The notes under the pieces were generated by a model. That model worked only from the letters and a program-made list of their open reading frames with translations. It made no database searches and was not told where the DNA came from. The position numbers and the translations under genes are program-made. Below, piece by piece: positions 7,520-17,049 of a stretch of 64,000 nt of DNA (position 1 is the first letter of the stretch; the number at the start of each line of letters is the position of its first letter). The stretch covers positions 2,170,001 to 2,234,000 of the forward strand of contig NZ_CP104144.1 in assembly GCF_025200715.1 (NCBI RefSeq). The letters are read 5' to 3'. The stretch comes from Rhizobium sullae (GTDB taxonomy: Bacteria > Pseudomonadota > Alphaproteobacteria > Rhizobiales > Rhizobiaceae).

Positions 7520-8566
7520 ATGGAGAAAAAAACGAGCGTCCGGGTTGCCGCCGCACAGATCGCGCCGGATCTGACCTCGCGCGAGAAAACGCTCGCCCGC
7601 GTACTAGAAACGATCCGCGAGGCGGCTGCCAAGGGCGCCGAGCTGATCGTCTTTCCGGAAACTTTTGTCCCCTGGTATCCCTATTTTTCCTTTGTGCTGC
7701 CGCCTGTTCTCTCCGGCAAGGAGCATGTCCGGCTTTACGAGGAAGCCGTCATCGTTCCGAGTGCTGCCACCGATGCGGTCTCTGCAGCCGCCCGAGAGCA
7801 CGGCATCGTCGTGGTGCTTGGCGTCAACGAGCGAGACCATGGATCGCTCTACAATGCCCAGCTGTTGTTCGATGCTGATGGCACGCTCATCCTCAAGCGC
7901 CGCAAAATCACCCCGACTTTTCACGAGCGGATGATCTGGGGCCAGGGAGACGCCTCCGGCCTGAAGGTGGTCGACAGCGCCGTCGGACGTCTTGGGGCGC
8001 TGGCCTGCTGGGAGCATTACAATCCTCTGGCCCGCTACGCCCTGATGGCGCAGCACGAGGACATCCATATCGCGCAGTTTCCGGGCTCCATGGTCGGGCC
8101 GATCTTCGCCGACCAGATGGAAGTCACCATTCGCCACCACGCGCTGGAAAGCGGCTGCTTCGTGGTCAATGCCACGGGTTGGCTGACCGACGAGCAGATC
8201 ACTTCGATCACGCCGGATGCAGGCCTGCAGAAGGCCCTGCGCGGCGGCTGCATGACCGCAATCGTCTCGCCCGAAGGCAAGCATGTCGTGCCGCCGCTGA
8301 CCGAAGGCGAAGGGCTGCTGATTGCAGATCTCGATATGAGCCTGATCGTCAAACGCAAGCGGATGATGGATTCGGTCGGCCATTATGCCCGCCCCGAACT
8401 GCTGCATCTCGTCATGGATGGCCGCGCCACGGCGCCGATGGTCGCCACCTCCCAACCATCCTTCACCTCAGCCGAAGCAAGGACCCTTTCCGATGGAGAA
8501 TACGACACGTCTTCCGACCGAGATTCTGATCAACGAATTGCAGTCCTACGGAGCCCGGCTCGTTGA
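7520..8566 (+). CDS. Nit6803 family nitrilase
   Basis: A 348-residue nitrilase-superfamily hydrolase that converts nitriles to a carboxylic acid and ammonia. The catalytic triad is visible: Glu47 in '[11 protein letters not shown]', Lys129 in '[13 protein letters not shown]' and Cys163 in '[16 protein letters not shown]'. The ATG at 7520 has GAGG about 8 bases upstream. Nit1C-type nitrilases are linked in the literature to cyanide and nitrile nitrogen use. Its last 74 bases overlap the start of the radical SAM gene in another frame, an unusually long overlap for an operon this tight. Confidence 0.95.
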   Translation: MEKKTSVRVAAAQIAPDLTSREKTLARVLETIREAAAKGAELIVFPETFVPWYPYFSFVLPPVLSGKEHVRLYEEAVIVPSAATDAVSAAAREHGIVVVLGVNERDHGSLYNAQLLFDADGTLILKRRKITPTFHERMIWGQGDASGLKVVDSAVGRLGALACWEHYNPLARYALMAQHEDIHIAQFPGSMVGPIFADQMEVTIRHHALESGCFVVNATGWLTDEQITSITPDAGLQKALRGGCMTAIVSPEGKHVVPPLTEGEGLLIADLDMSLIVKRKRMMDSVGHYARPELLHLVMDGRATAPMVATSQPSFTSAEARTLSDGEYDTSSDRDSDQRIAVLRSPAR

Positions 8567-9611
8567 TCCCAAGGTAGGCCACGAAAGCCGCCGCGGTGGC
8601 GCCGGACCGTCCGACCACAAGGCGCTGACCATCGACGGCATGACGGTGATGGTGCCGGTGCACACCGCACCCGCGTTTGAGAGCCCTTATTTGGTGGAGA
8701 AGCCGGATGATATGGGCCGCAGCCGCATCAGCCGGGATGGCACGGTGCTGGGCGAGGTTTCCTTTCCGCTGCGGCCGCGCTTCTACGAGCGCTCGACCGC
8801 CGACGGCATCCCCTATTCGCAGATCGCCGTGCTGCACGGCAAGGACGTGCTCGCCACGACCGTGCTACAGACCTGCATCCGCTATCAGAGCCGCACCAAG
8901 ACCTGTCAGTTCTGTGCCATCGGCCAGTCGTTGGCGGCCGGCCGCACCATCGCCTACAAGACGCCCGAACAATTGGCGGAAGTCGCCAGGGCCGCCGTCG
9001 AACTGGATGGCGTCAAGCACATGGTGATGACCACCGGTACGCCGAAGGGCGACGACCGCGGTGCTGCCATCCTGGCCGACAGCGCCCGCGCCATCAAGGC
9101 GGCCGTCAACATTCCCATCCAGGCGCAATGCGAGCCGCCGGAAGACGACATCTGGTTCACGCGCATGAAGGAGGCCGGCGTCGATGCGCTGGGCATGCAC
9201 CTGGAAGCCGTCACCCCGGAGGTCCGTGCTCGCATCATGCCTGGCAAGGCGCAGGTGTCGATCACCAAATACATGGCTTCGTTCAAGGCTGCCGTGGAGG
9301 TCTTCGGACGCGGCCAGGTCTCGACCTATATCCTGGCCGGCCTCGGCGACAGCCGCGAGGCTATTCTGGATATCTGCGAAAAGCTGGTCGCGATCGGCGT
9401 TTATCCCTTCGTCGTGCCCTTCGTGCCGATCTCAGGCACGCCGCTCGAAAGCCACCCTACCCCCAAGCCCGACGTCATGCATTCGATCCTCAGCCCGCTG
9501 TCCCGGATGCTGGTCGACAGCGGTCTGAAGGCCGTCGACATCAAGGCCGGCTGCGGCAAATGCGGCGCATGCTCGGCCCTTTCCACCTATGAAAGGATGC
9601 TGTCCAAATGA
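8493..9611 (+). CDS. MSMEG_0568 family radical SAM protein (Nit1C)
   Basis: A 372-residue radical SAM-type enzyme. Candidate [4Fe-4S]-binding cysteines are at '[20 protein letters not shown]', which is CX9CX2C rather than the standard CX3CX2C. '[13 protein letters not shown]', '[11 protein letters not shown]' and '[15 protein letters not shown]' follow. The C terminus carries a second cysteine cluster, CGKCGAC, about 15 residues from the end. Substrate unknown; presumably it modifies the product or substrate of the pathway in which the nitrilase works. The ATG at 8493 lies inside the nitrilase gene. Confidence 0.92.
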   Translation: MENTTRLPTEILINELQSYGARLVDPKVGHESRRGGAGPSDHKALTIDGMTVMVPVHTAPAFESPYLVEKPDDMGRSRISRDGTVLGEVSFPLRPRFYERSTADGIPYSQIAVLHGKDVLATTVLQTCIRYQSRTKTCQFCAIGQSLAAGRTIAYKTPEQLAEVARAAVELDGVKHMVMTTGTPKGDDRGAAILADSARAIKAAVNIPIQAQCEPPEDDIWFTRMKEAGVDALGMHLEAVTPEVRARIMPGKAQVSITKYMASFKAAVEVFGRGQVSTYILAGLGDSREAILDICEKLVAIGVYPFVVPFVPISGTPLESHPTPKPDVMHSILSPLSRMLVDSGLKAVDIKAGCGKCGACSALSTYERMLSK

Positions 9612-10150
9612 TGCTCGAACCCTTTGCCCCGTATCGCTCCAGCGAATTCCAGGTGAAGTTCGCGACATCCGGTTGGGAGCGCAGCGAAGCGCATGCGCTG
9701 CGCCGCGCCGTGTTCTGCGAGGAACAGCAGATTTTCGAAGGCGACGACCGCGACGCGATCGACGATCACGCTATCCCAATCGTTGCCCTCTCCATGCTGG
9801 GCATTGCCGCCGACCAGCTAGTCGGCACGGTGCGTATTCACCAGGCCGAACCCGGCCTCTGGTGGGGCTCGCGGCTGGCGGTGCATCAGGATTTTCGCAA
9901 GATCGGCGCCTTGGGGGCGACCCTGATCAAGCTCGCCGTGTCGTCCGCCAATGCCATGGGATGCCACACGTTCCTTGCCAATGTGCAGTTGCAGAACAGC
10001 CTGCTGTTCCGCCGGTTACACTGGCACGTCATCGAGGAATTCGAGATCTATGGCAAACCGCATCTCAGGATGAAGGCCGATCTTGCCTGTTATCCGCCCT
10101 GCATCACACCCGAAGCCGGCTTCGTCGCCCTTCCCAGGAAGGCAGCGTGA
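9608..10150 (+). CDS. MSMEG_0567/Sll0786 family GNAT N-acetyltransferase (Nit1C)
   Basis: A 180-residue GNAT-fold protein with 'ALRRAVFCEEQQIFEGDDRD', 'QLVGTVRIHQAEPGLWWG' and the acetyl-CoA loop region 'HQDFRKIGALGATLIKL'. The ATG overlaps the radical SAM stop by four bases (ATGA); a second ATG follows directly at 9611. Acyl acceptor unknown. Placed in Nit1C by sequence and by the fixed gene order. Confidence 0.9.
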   Translation: MMLEPFAPYRSSEFQVKFATSGWERSEAHALRRAVFCEEQQIFEGDDRDAIDDHAIPIVALSMLGIAADQLVGTVRIHQAEPGLWWGSRLAVHQDFRKIGALGATLIKLAVSSANAMGCHTFLANVQLQNSLLFRRLHWHVIEEFEIYGKPHLRMKADLACYPPCITPEAGFVALPRKAA

Positions 10151-11127
10151 GCATGGGCGCGATCGACATCAGCATACTGGCGGAAAGACTCTCGGCAAGC
10201 ATCGGCATTGCTGCCAAGCAGGATATCGGCATGATCGCGGCAAGGCTCGGCCTGCAGGGGCAGCAGGATGCTGTCGGCGATGATTGCGCGGCGCTGCGCG
10301 ACGGCGACGGCTACCTGCTCTTTGCCATCGAAGGGTTCATGAACGAGTTTGTCGCCGCCGATCCGTGGTTTGCCGGTTGGTGCGGCATCATGGTCAATAT
10401 TTCCGACATCGTCGCTATGGGCGGGCGGCCGATCGCCGTGGTCGATGCCGTCTGGGCCGATGGCGAGGAGGGCGCGGTCCCCGTTCTGGAAGGCATGCGG
10501 GCGGCATCGGCCACCTTCGGCGTGCCGATCGTCGGCGGCCACACCAATATCCGCACCGATCGCGGCCAATTGTCGGTCGCCATTCTCGGCCGTGCCCATA
10601 AACTGCTCACGAGTTTCGATGCACGGCCGGGCGATGTGCTCGTCGCGGCCATCGACCATCGCGGCCGCTACCGTGAACCCTTCAACAACTGGGAAGCGGT
10701 CACCGATACCCCGCCCGTCCGCCTGCGCGGCGACCTCGAGTTACTGCCCGAGATAGCCGAGGCGGGGCTGGCGCTTTCCGCCAAGGACATCAGCCAGGGC
10801 GGCATCGTCGGCACGGCCATCATGCTGGCCGAATGTTCGCGTGTCGGCATCGATATCGACGTCTCCGCCATCCCACTGCCCGCCGGTGTTAGCCTCGATC
10901 GCTGGCTCGCCACCTTTCCGAGCTTCGGCTACCTGCTCGCCGTCGCACCGGAACATGTGGCCGATGTCGTCACCCGCTTCACCGCGCGCGGCATCAGCGC
11001 TGCGGTTATCGGCGCCGTCGTGGCTGGCGCCGAAGTCGCACTGGTCGATGGCAAGAGCCGCGCAGTTGTGCGCAATCATGCCGAAACACCACTGCTGCAG
11101 CTTGGCCGGCAGGAGGTTGCCGCATGA
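10147..11127 (+). CDS. sll0787 family AIR synthase-like protein (Nit1C)
   Basis: PurM/AIR-synthase-like ATP-binding fold: 'IGDDCAAL'-like 'AVGDDCAALRDGDGYL' near the N terminus, 'GIMVNISDIVAMGGRPIAVVDAVW' (in part), 'VPIVGGHTNIRTDRGQLSV', 'LSAKDISQGGIVGTAIMLAE'. Two starts are possible: GTG at 10147, overlapping the GNAT stop (GTGA), or ATG at 10153 (324 residues). PurM-fold enzymes phosphorylate or activate a carbonyl oxygen, so it may activate an amide- or formyl-like intermediate, but the substrate is unknown. Confidence 0.9.
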   Translation: MSMGAIDISILAERLSASIGIAAKQDIGMIAARLGLQGQQDAVGDDCAALRDGDGYLLFAIEGFMNEFVAADPWFAGWCGIMVNISDIVAMGGRPIAVVDAVWADGEEGAVPVLEGMRAASATFGVPIVGGHTNIRTDRGQLSVAILGRAHKLLTSFDARPGDVLVAAIDHRGRYREPFNNWEAVTDTPPVRLRGDLELLPEIAEAGLALSAKDISQGGIVGTAIMLAECSRVGIDIDVSAIPLPAGVSLDRWLATFPSFGYLLAVAPEHVADVVTRFTARGISAAVIGAVVAGAEVALVDGKSRAVVRNHAETPLLQLGRQEVAA

Positions 11128-12293
11128 GCCTCCCCTCGCACCGAACCCTGCGCATTGCCATGCTGACCCATTCCACCAATCCGCGTGGCGGCGTGGTGCA
11201 TGCCATGCAGCTCTCCGAAGCGCTAACGGCCTTGGGCCATGACGTGGTCCTGCATGCGCCTGACGCCAAGGGAACGGGCTTTTTCCGCACACCGTCTTGC
11301 GGCGTGGCCTGCATTGCCGTGCCGCCAGCGCCCACAGAGATGACGGCCATGGTCGAACAGCGGATGGCGGACTACGTCGACTATTTCCGCAGAACTGGAA
11401 CCGGCGGCTTCGATCTCTTCCACGCCCATGACGGGATTTCCGGCAACGCGCTGGCGACCCTCAAGGCGGAAGGCCTGGTCACCCGCTTTGCCCGCACCGT
11501 CCACCATATCGATCAGTTCGCCGATCCGCGACTGATGGCGCTGCAGGACCGATCTATCGACAAAGCAGATGTGTTCTTCACCGTCAGCGCCCATTGGCAG
11601 AAGATCCTGCAAGACAGGCGCGGCATCACCTCGACTGTTGTTGGCAACGGCGTCGACATGGAGCGTTACGCACCCACCTGGAACGGCGAGCAGACCGCCC
11701 TTCGCGACCGGCTGAAATTGCATGCTGGACCGGTCTTTCTTTCGATCGGCGGCATCGAAGCGCGCAAGAACACGCTCGGCATCCTGGAAGCCTTCCGCCA
11801 ATTGCGCGCGGTGCGGCCGGACGCCCAGCTGATAGTCGCCGGCGGTGCCTCGCTGCTGGATCACCGCGACTATCATGAGGAATTCCGCTCCGCCCTTGCA
11901 GCACTGCACGATCACGCCCAGGCCGTCCACATCATCGGCCCCGTGCCGGATGCGGACATGCCCAACCTCTACCGACTAGCCGATGCGCTGGTCTTTCCGT
12001 CCTTGAAAGAAGGCTTTGGCTTGGTGGTGCTGGAGGCGATGGCAAGCGGTATTCCCGTGATCGTCCCGTCCATCGCGCCCTTCACCGAATATCTCGGGAC
12101 TGATGAGGCGATCTGGTGCGACCCGCACCATCCGGCTTCCGTTGCCGAGGCCATGGCTCTTGGCCTGATCCCGGAACTGCGCGACCGGCTGATCCAGCGG
12201 GGGCTCGAGGTTGCCACCCGGTTTAGCTGGCCACAGACCGCCGCGCAGCATCTGTCAACATACGCGACAATGATGGAGACCGCCCATGCCTGA
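11124..12293 (+). CDS. MSMEG_0565 family glycosyltransferase (Nit1C)
   Basis: A 389-residue GT4-type (GT-B fold) glycosyltransferase. The N-terminal acceptor domain has 'HSTNPRGGVVHAMQLSEAL' and the C-terminal donor domain has 'VGNGVDMERYAP', 'LSIGGIEARKN' and 'VFPSLKEGFGLVVLEAMASGIPVI', the E-x7-E nucleotide-sugar motif. The start overlaps the preceding stop by four bases (ATGA). Its presence implies that the cluster builds a glycosylated product. Confidence 0.93.
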   Translation: MSLPSHRTLRIAMLTHSTNPRGGVVHAMQLSEALTALGHDVVLHAPDAKGTGFFRTPSCGVACIAVPPAPTEMTAMVEQRMADYVDYFRRTGTGGFDLFHAHDGISGNALATLKAEGLVTRFARTVHHIDQFADPRLMALQDRSIDKADVFFTVSAHWQKILQDRRGITSTVVGNGVDMERYAPTWNGEQTALRDRLKLHAGPVFLSIGGIEARKNTLGILEAFRQLRAVRPDAQLIVAGGASLLDHRDYHEEFRSALAALHDHAQAVHIIGPVPDADMPNLYRLADALVFPSLKEGFGLVVLEAMASGIPVIVPSIAPFTEYLGTDEAIWCDPHHPASVAEAMALGLIPELRDRLIQRGLEVATRFSWPQTAAQHLSTYATMMETAHA

Positions 12294-12573
12294 AATGCGC
12301 TTCGTCATTGCTTGGCCCGATGGCCGCAAGGAGACCTGCTACTCGCCCTCCCTGGTGATCAAGGACTATTTCGCCGAGGGCCAAAACTATCCGCTGTCCG
12401 ACTTTCTCGATCGCAGCCGCATCGCACTCACGATCGCCAGCGACAGGGTCAAGGCGAAATACGGCTATCCCTGTTCACTGGCGCTCGGCCAATTGTCGCG
12501 CATCGAACAGGCCGCCACTCCCTATCTCACCGACGCAGCGGCCGAAGTCCGCTGCGAAAGCTTCATCCTGTGA
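12286..12573 (+). CDS. MSMEG_0570 family nitrogen starvation response protein (Nit1C)
   Basis: A 95-residue protein starting MPEMRFVIAWPDGRKETCYSPS, with 'IKDYFAEGQNYPLSDFL' and a C-terminal 'RCESFIL'. Two cysteines near the N terminus and the C-terminal region are conserved in my memory of the family. It overlaps the glycosyltransferase 3' end by 8 bases. Function unknown. Confidence 0.9.
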   Translation: MPEMRFVIAWPDGRKETCYSPSLVIKDYFAEGQNYPLSDFLDRSRIALTIASDRVKAKYGYPCSLALGQLSRIEQAATPYLTDAAAEVRCESFIL

Positions 12574-12584
12574 AAGGACCCACC

Positions 12585-13859
12585 ATGACCATACCATCCC
12601 TCAAGAGCCACTACAGCGCGGTCGTCATCGGCGGTGGCCAGGCCGGGCTCTCGGCCTCTCACTATCTGAAGGGGCACGGCATTGATCACGTGGTTTTCGA
12701 AAAGAAGACCGTTGCGCATAAGTGGAAGAACGAACGCTGGGACGCCTTCTGCCTGGTGACACCGAACTGGCAATGCCAGCTTCCCGACCATCCCTATGAC
12801 GGCCCGGATCCGCATGGCTTCATGGTCAAGGACGAGATCCTTGCTTATGTCGATCGCTTCGTGAAGAAGGTCGACGCCCCGGTCTTCGAGCAAACCAGCG
12901 TGACGTCGCTCCAAAAACATGGTCACCTCTTCCGGCTCGAGACCTCGGCCGGCGCGATGACCGCCGATGCCGTCGTGATCGCCACTAGCCTCTATGCCGA
13001 TCCGGCCATTCCGCGCGCCGCCGAACGCCTGCCGGACGAGATCGTCCAGCTTCACACCGCCGCCTATCGCAATCCCAATCACCTGCCGGAGGGCGGCGTC
13101 ATAGTCGTCGGCTCTGGTCAGTCCGGCTGCCAAATTGCCGAGGATCTGCATCTGGCCGGCCGAAAGGTGCACCTGGTCACTGGCAATGCGCCGCGCTGCG
13201 CCCGTTTTTATCGCGGTCGCGATGTTGTCGATTGGCTCGCCGATATCGGCCAATATGACATCAGCGTCGAGCATGACGGCATGATCAAGAAGAAGCACGA
13301 CACCAACCATTACCTGACAGGACGCGACGGCGGCCGCGACATCGACCTGCGCAAGTTCGCGCTGGAGGGCATGGCGCTGTATGGCCGGATGTCCGGTGTC
13401 GCCGGCGGCAAGATGCTGTTCGAGTCGAACTTGAAGGCCAATCTCGACGGCGCCGACCGTGTCTACAACGGCATCAATGCCCTGATCGACCGGCATATCG
13501 CAGAGAAGAACATCAAGGCACCCGACGGTTCCGTCTATGAACCTGTATGGGAGCCCGAAACCGAGATAACCGATCTCGATTTGAAGGCAGCGGGCGTCAC
13601 GTCCGTTATTTGGGCCACCGGCTTCAGCCCCGACTGGTCCTTCGTCGGCCTGCCGATCTTCGACGGCAACGCCTATCCGGTGCATCGCCGCGGCGTCACC
13701 GCCGTCGACGGTGTCTATGTGCTCGGGCTTCCCTGGCTGTGGACCTGGGGCTCGGGCCGGTTTCTCAGCGTCGGCAAGGATGCCGAGCATGTGGTCGGGC
13801 ACCTCACGGCTCGACTTTCGGCACAGACATCATCTCTCAAGCAAGCGGTAAACGCCTGA
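12585..13859 (+). CDS. MSMEG_0569 family flavin-dependent oxidoreductase (Nit1C)
   Basis: A 424-residue flavoprotein resembling flavin-containing monooxygenases. It has an FAD-binding 'AVVIGGGQAGLSASHYL' at residues about 12-28, a second dinucleotide motif 'IVVGSGQSGCQIAEDL' near residue 180, and a C-terminal 'VSVIWATGFSPDWSF'-like ATG segment. A-AAGGA ribosome site about 8 bases upstream of the ATG at 12585. Likely NAD(P)H-dependent oxygenation of an unknown intermediate. Confidence 0.93.
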   Translation: MTIPSLKSHYSAVVIGGGQAGLSASHYLKGHGIDHVVFEKKTVAHKWKNERWDAFCLVTPNWQCQLPDHPYDGPDPHGFMVKDEILAYVDRFVKKVDAPVFEQTSVTSLQKHGHLFRLETSAGAMTADAVVIATSLYADPAIPRAAERLPDEIVQLHTAAYRNPNHLPEGGVIVVGSGQSGCQIAEDLHLAGRKVHLVTGNAPRCARFYRGRDVVDWLADIGQYDISVEHDGMIKKKHDTNHYLTGRDGGRDIDLRKFALEGMALYGRMSGVAGGKMLFESNLKANLDGADRVYNGINALIDRHIAEKNIKAPDGSVYEPVWEPETEITDLDLKAAGVTSVIWATGFSPDWSFVGLPIFDGNAYPVHRRGVTAVDGVYVLGLPWLWTWGSGRFLSVGKDAEHVVGHLTARLSAQTSSLKQAVNA

Positions 13860-13861
13860 TC

Positions 13862-14710
13862 ATGAACGCAGCCCTTCTCGATTTCCCTCCTGCAGGTCCT
13901 TTGCCACGCGACCTGATGGAACGTGCCCTTGATCCGCATATCCTTCTCGGCATGCCTCATTTGAACGGCTCCGGGCTGTCGGAAACCTGGCTGATGAAGG
14001 AACTCGGCCATCGTCACTGGCTGATGCTTGCGCGTCACCTCGGGATCGACAATGCAGACTTCAGAACGGCTGAAGGAGAAGAAGCCTACGCCGCAATCTG
14101 CGCAACCTCGCTTGCGGCTGCGCGCTTCGATACGGTGTGTGCAAACGACATTCTGACCATCCATTCGAGACTGTCCGCAGTATCGAGGACCCAGACGTCG
14201 ACACGACACGAGTTATCTGTTTACGGCAGAAGCGTCGGCACGGTCGAATTAATCTCAACCTTCGTTCACAGGAGAATCAAAGGCAACAATCACTCGATAG
14301 CACGAGTGACGTTGCGTGGGGCGCAGGCGCAGCGGTTCGAGTTCAGCCCTCTGGCGCAGAATGCTGCAGATATCCGGAATGGGCGGCTCGGGACGCATTT
14401 CGGGTTTCCTGTCTTCGCTAACGAAGCGCTCCGAACCTTTAAATTTTATCCTAGCACCTCGCAAGAATTCAATGGCGCCGGACTATTTTACTTTGCCGAG
14501 TATCAGGCCCTGGTCGATCGCGCCTTAGAAAATTGGTTTCCCGGAAGGGGGCCGGTTGTTCAACGAGAGGTCTATTTCCTCGGCAATATCGAGAAAAATG
14601 AGAGCGTCTTCTTTGAACTGATTGAATGCTCTGTCGAAACGGCCACAATCTACGGGCTGCTCCGACGCCAGAATGGGAAAGTGATCGCTAGAATATTCAA
14701 TACCTCCTAA
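13862..14710 (+). CDS. LnmK/Pnap_2097 family hot-dog-fold protein at the end of Nit1C
   Basis: A 282-residue protein that starts 2 bases after the flavoprotein stop codon. The N terminus 'LLGMPHLNGSGLSETWLMKELGHRHW' (in part), the middle 'VCANDILTIHSRLSAVSRTQ' and the closing 'NGKVIARIFNTS' fit the LnmK-like double hot-dog family (acyltransferase/decarboxylase or thioesterase-like), in particular the subgroup named after Pnap_2097. The second half is visibly poorer in GC than the first. The position suggests it handles an acyl-thioester intermediate of the Nit1C product. Family assignment is from memory and only moderately sure. Confidence 0.65.
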   Translation: MNAALLDFPPAGPLPRDLMERALDPHILLGMPHLNGSGLSETWLMKELGHRHWLMLARHLGIDNADFRTAEGEEAYAAICATSLAAARFDTVCANDILTIHSRLSAVSRTQTSTRHELSVYGRSVGTVELISTFVHRRIKGNNHSIARVTLRGAQAQRFEFSPLAQNAADIRNGRLGTHFGFPVFANEALRTFKFYPSTSQEFNGAGLFYFAEYQALVDRALENWFPGRGPVVQREVYFLGNIEKNESVFFELIECSVETATIYGLLRRQNGKVIARIFNTS

Positions 14711-14764
14711 CGACAGCCGTATGTGTCCGCCCAAAGTCTCACATTGGACTGAGCAAATGGCTTG

Positions 14765-15553
14765 CTATCTATAGAACTCCAAAAGCGCAGCGTTGAACGC
14801 ACATGCTGACTCGATATTGACGATGTGTCTCCCCCGCAATGACATATGCCGGCCATGCTGAACGTTATTGGCAATGTCTTCAAGATCTGAGGGCGGGCAC
14901 ACCGGGTCGTCATCTCCTGAAACGGCAAGCACGGGATTGACGATGCGTTGGAGGTCTTCGCGCAAGTCGGCCTGCCCGAGCGCTGCGCAACAGCCAATAT
15001 ATCCTTCGGCCGAGGTTGCGACAAAGGTGTCGAGTATCGTGGCAACAGTTGCAGGTGTGGCGGCATGGAAATAGGGGGTAAACCAGCGTTCTGCTGTTGC
15101 AGCAGCCAGCGTCGCAAGACCGTTCTCTCTTACGACGGCCATACGTGCTCCCCAGCTTTCTGTGGTGCCGATCTTGGCTGCAGTCGCACATAAAGCGATC
15201 TTGCCGAGGCGCTTTCCGACGTGAATGCCCAACCATTGCCCGGTCAGGCCGCCGATCGACAAACCGCAGAAATGCACCTGCTCTATGTTAAGCGCATCGA
15301 GCAGCGCAACTGCATCGCCACCAAGGTCTGACAACGCATAAGGCGCAGGAGTAGTGGAGGACATGCCATGGCCCCTCCTGTCGTACCGCAATATGCGAAA
15401 ATGCCGCGACAATTCGGGTATCTGGCGATCCCACATATGGAGATCGGTGCCTAGCGAATTGCAGAACATCAACCAAGGTTTACCCTGATCGCCACGAGTG
15501 TCGCCGTCGATGCAGTAGTGCAGGCGGTGGCCGGGAAGATTCAGAAAAGCCAT
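14765..15553 (-). CDS. pcaD: 3-oxoadipate enol-lactonase
   Basis: A 262-residue alpha/beta hydrolase that opens 3-oxoadipate enol-lactone, the last ring-derived step before 3-oxoadipate. It has 'NSLGTDLHMWDRQIPELS', 'LRYDRRGHGMSS', the nucleophile elbow 'GLSIGGLTGQWLG', 'GDDDPVCPPSD' (acid) and 'GRHIVNIES' (His), all typical of PcaD/CatD. The ATG at 15553 is preferred over the TTG at 15568. Last gene of the cat-ben transcript, about 120 bases after the transporter. No pcaIJ or pcaF is in the window, so succinyl-CoA and acetyl-CoA formation must be encoded elsewhere. Confidence 0.92.
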   Translation of the reverse strand: MAFLNLPGHRLHYCIDGDTRGDQGKPWLMFCNSLGTDLHMWDRQIPELSRHFRILRYDRRGHGMSSTTPAPYALSDLGGDAVALLDALNIEQVHFCGLSIGGLTGQWLGIHVGKRLGKIALCATAAKIGTTESWGARMAVVRENGLATLAAATAERWFTPYFHAATPATVATILDTFVATSAEGYIGCCAALGQADLREDLQRIVNPVLAVSGDDDPVCPPSDLEDIANNVQHGRHMSLRGRHIVNIESACAFNAALLEFYR

Positions 15554-15675
15554 CTCGTATCTTCTCAATGTCGGAAGCCCAGCTCCCGCCGGCTTCGCTA
15601 CTCAACGTTACCGCAATCGCGTAGGGCATCAGTTCACGGCGGCCGCGCGAAGCTGTCCGCACCCGCCGTGCTTCC

Positions 15676-17010
15676 TCATGCAGGGACGAGCTGCGCCTCG
15701 CTTGAACGGCGCGCATTGCTTATCGCGAACACCAGCATCGCCAGAGCCGAGACCGCCGCCGGGATGGAGAAGATCAGGAAGTTCTGCTGAAGCGGGAGTT
15801 CGTTTGCCAGAAGCGCTCCCCCAAGGGTCGGGCCGACAATCGCACCGATCCGGCCGACGCCTGAGGCCCAGCCCAGGCCGGTCGAGCGCACCGAGAGATT
15901 ATAGAGCTGCGCCACGCTGGCATAGAGGAGGATCTGTGTGCCAATGGTCGTGGCGCCAGCAATAAACACTAGGAGAAACAGCAGTCCCGCCGGCGGGTTG
16001 AAGCCGATCATCGCGATCGACAGGGCCGCGACGACGAAGAAGCCGACGACGACCTTCGGCAAGCCCAGCCGGTCGCCGAGCCAGCCGCCGGCGATGGCAC
16101 CGGCCATGCCGCCAAAGTTGAGCGAGAAAAGGCTGAGCAGGCTGGCCTTCTCGGCATAACCGGCTTCCTGCAGGACCTTCGGCAACCAGGATGACAGGAG
16201 GTAGACAAGCAGAAGGCAGCAGAAGAAAGACACCCAGAGCATGACCGTGCGCAAGGCGCGTTCATGGCGGAACAGTTCGGAAACGGATGCCGATGCACCC
16301 TTGGTCTCGGAGAAAACGAGAATGTCGGAACTGCCCAGCTCCAGGGCCGGATTGATCCTGGCATAGATCCGCCTCGCCTGCTCCTGCTTTCCCTGACGAA
16401 TGAGGAATCCCAGCGATTCCGGCAGTTTCCACAGGATGAGCGGCAGCATAAGCAGCGGAACCGCGGCGACAAAGAACATCGGTTGCCAGCCATATTGCGG
16501 GATCATGCCGATGCCAAGTCCCGCCGCAACCATACCGCCGACCGAGTACCCGGAGAACATCAGCGCGACCATGGTCCCGCGAAGGCGTTTCGGCGCATAT
16601 TCGTTCATCAGCGCTACGGCGTTCGGCATCAGCCCGCCGCAGCCGAGACCGGCAAAGAAACGAAAGACTTTGAACTCGCCCGGCGAACTCGCAAAGCCTG
16701 TGAGAAGAGTGGCTACGGTGAACAGCAGGAAGCTGATCGCGATGCCTTTCTTCCGACCGATCCTGTCCGCCAGCGGCCCAAAGATGAGGGCTCCGAACAT
16801 CATTCCGAACAGCGCCCAGGCTTGCAGGGCGCCGGCTTGCGGCTTGGTAAGCCCCCACTCCGCGATCAGCGTCGGCAGCACGGTGCCCGCGACGAAGACG
16901 TCGTAGCCGTCGACGATCAGCAGCAGCGCGCAGAGCGCGACCACTGTCCACTGAAAGCTACCAAATGGGCTCCGGTCTATGGCTTCATTTACATCGATTG
17001 TGCGCATCAT
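15676..17010 (-). CDS. MFS aromatic acid:H+ symporter (AAHS family; BenK/PcaK-like)
   Basis: A 444-residue major facilitator with 12 predicted transmembrane segments. AAHS hallmarks are visible: 'LLIVDGYDVFVAGTVLP' in TM1, the loop 2-3 motif 'GPLADRIGRKKGI', 'MNEYAPKRLRGTMVALMFSGYSVGG' (in part) and the loop 8-9 motif 'GGWLGDRLGLPKV'. Its place between benD and pcaD points to benzoate import, in the manner of BenK. It could also accept related aromatic acids such as 4-hydroxybenzoate. Confidence 0.88.
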   Translation of the reverse strand: MMRTIDVNEAIDRSPFGSFQWTVVALCALLLIVDGYDVFVAGTVLPTLIAEWGLTKPQAGALQAWALFGMMFGALIFGPLADRIGRKKGIAISFLLFTVATLLTGFASSPGEFKVFRFFAGLGCGGLMPNAVALMNEYAPKRLRGTMVALMFSGYSVGGMVAAGLGIGMIPQYGWQPMFFVAAVPLLMLPLILWKLPESLGFLIRQGKQEQARRIYARINPALELGSSDILVFSETKGASASVSELFRHERALRTVMLWVSFFCCLLLVYLLSSWLPKVLQEAGYAEKASLLSLFSLNFGGMAGAIAGGWLGDRLGLPKVVVGFFVVAALSIAMIGFNPPAGLLFLLVFIAGATTIGTQILLYASVAQLYNLSVRSTGLGWASGVGRIGAIVGPTLGGALLANELPLQQNFLIFSIPAAVSALAMLVFAISNARRSSEAQLVPA

Positions 17011-17049
17011 CGCTCCTCCTCGAGTCGTTACGCATTCAGTCTCAAGTTC

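Noticed and set aside
12522..13802. 426-codon minus-strand frame opposite the Nit1C flavoprotein
   Set aside because: Antisense to a protein with two intact nucleotide-binding motifs; no motif of its own.
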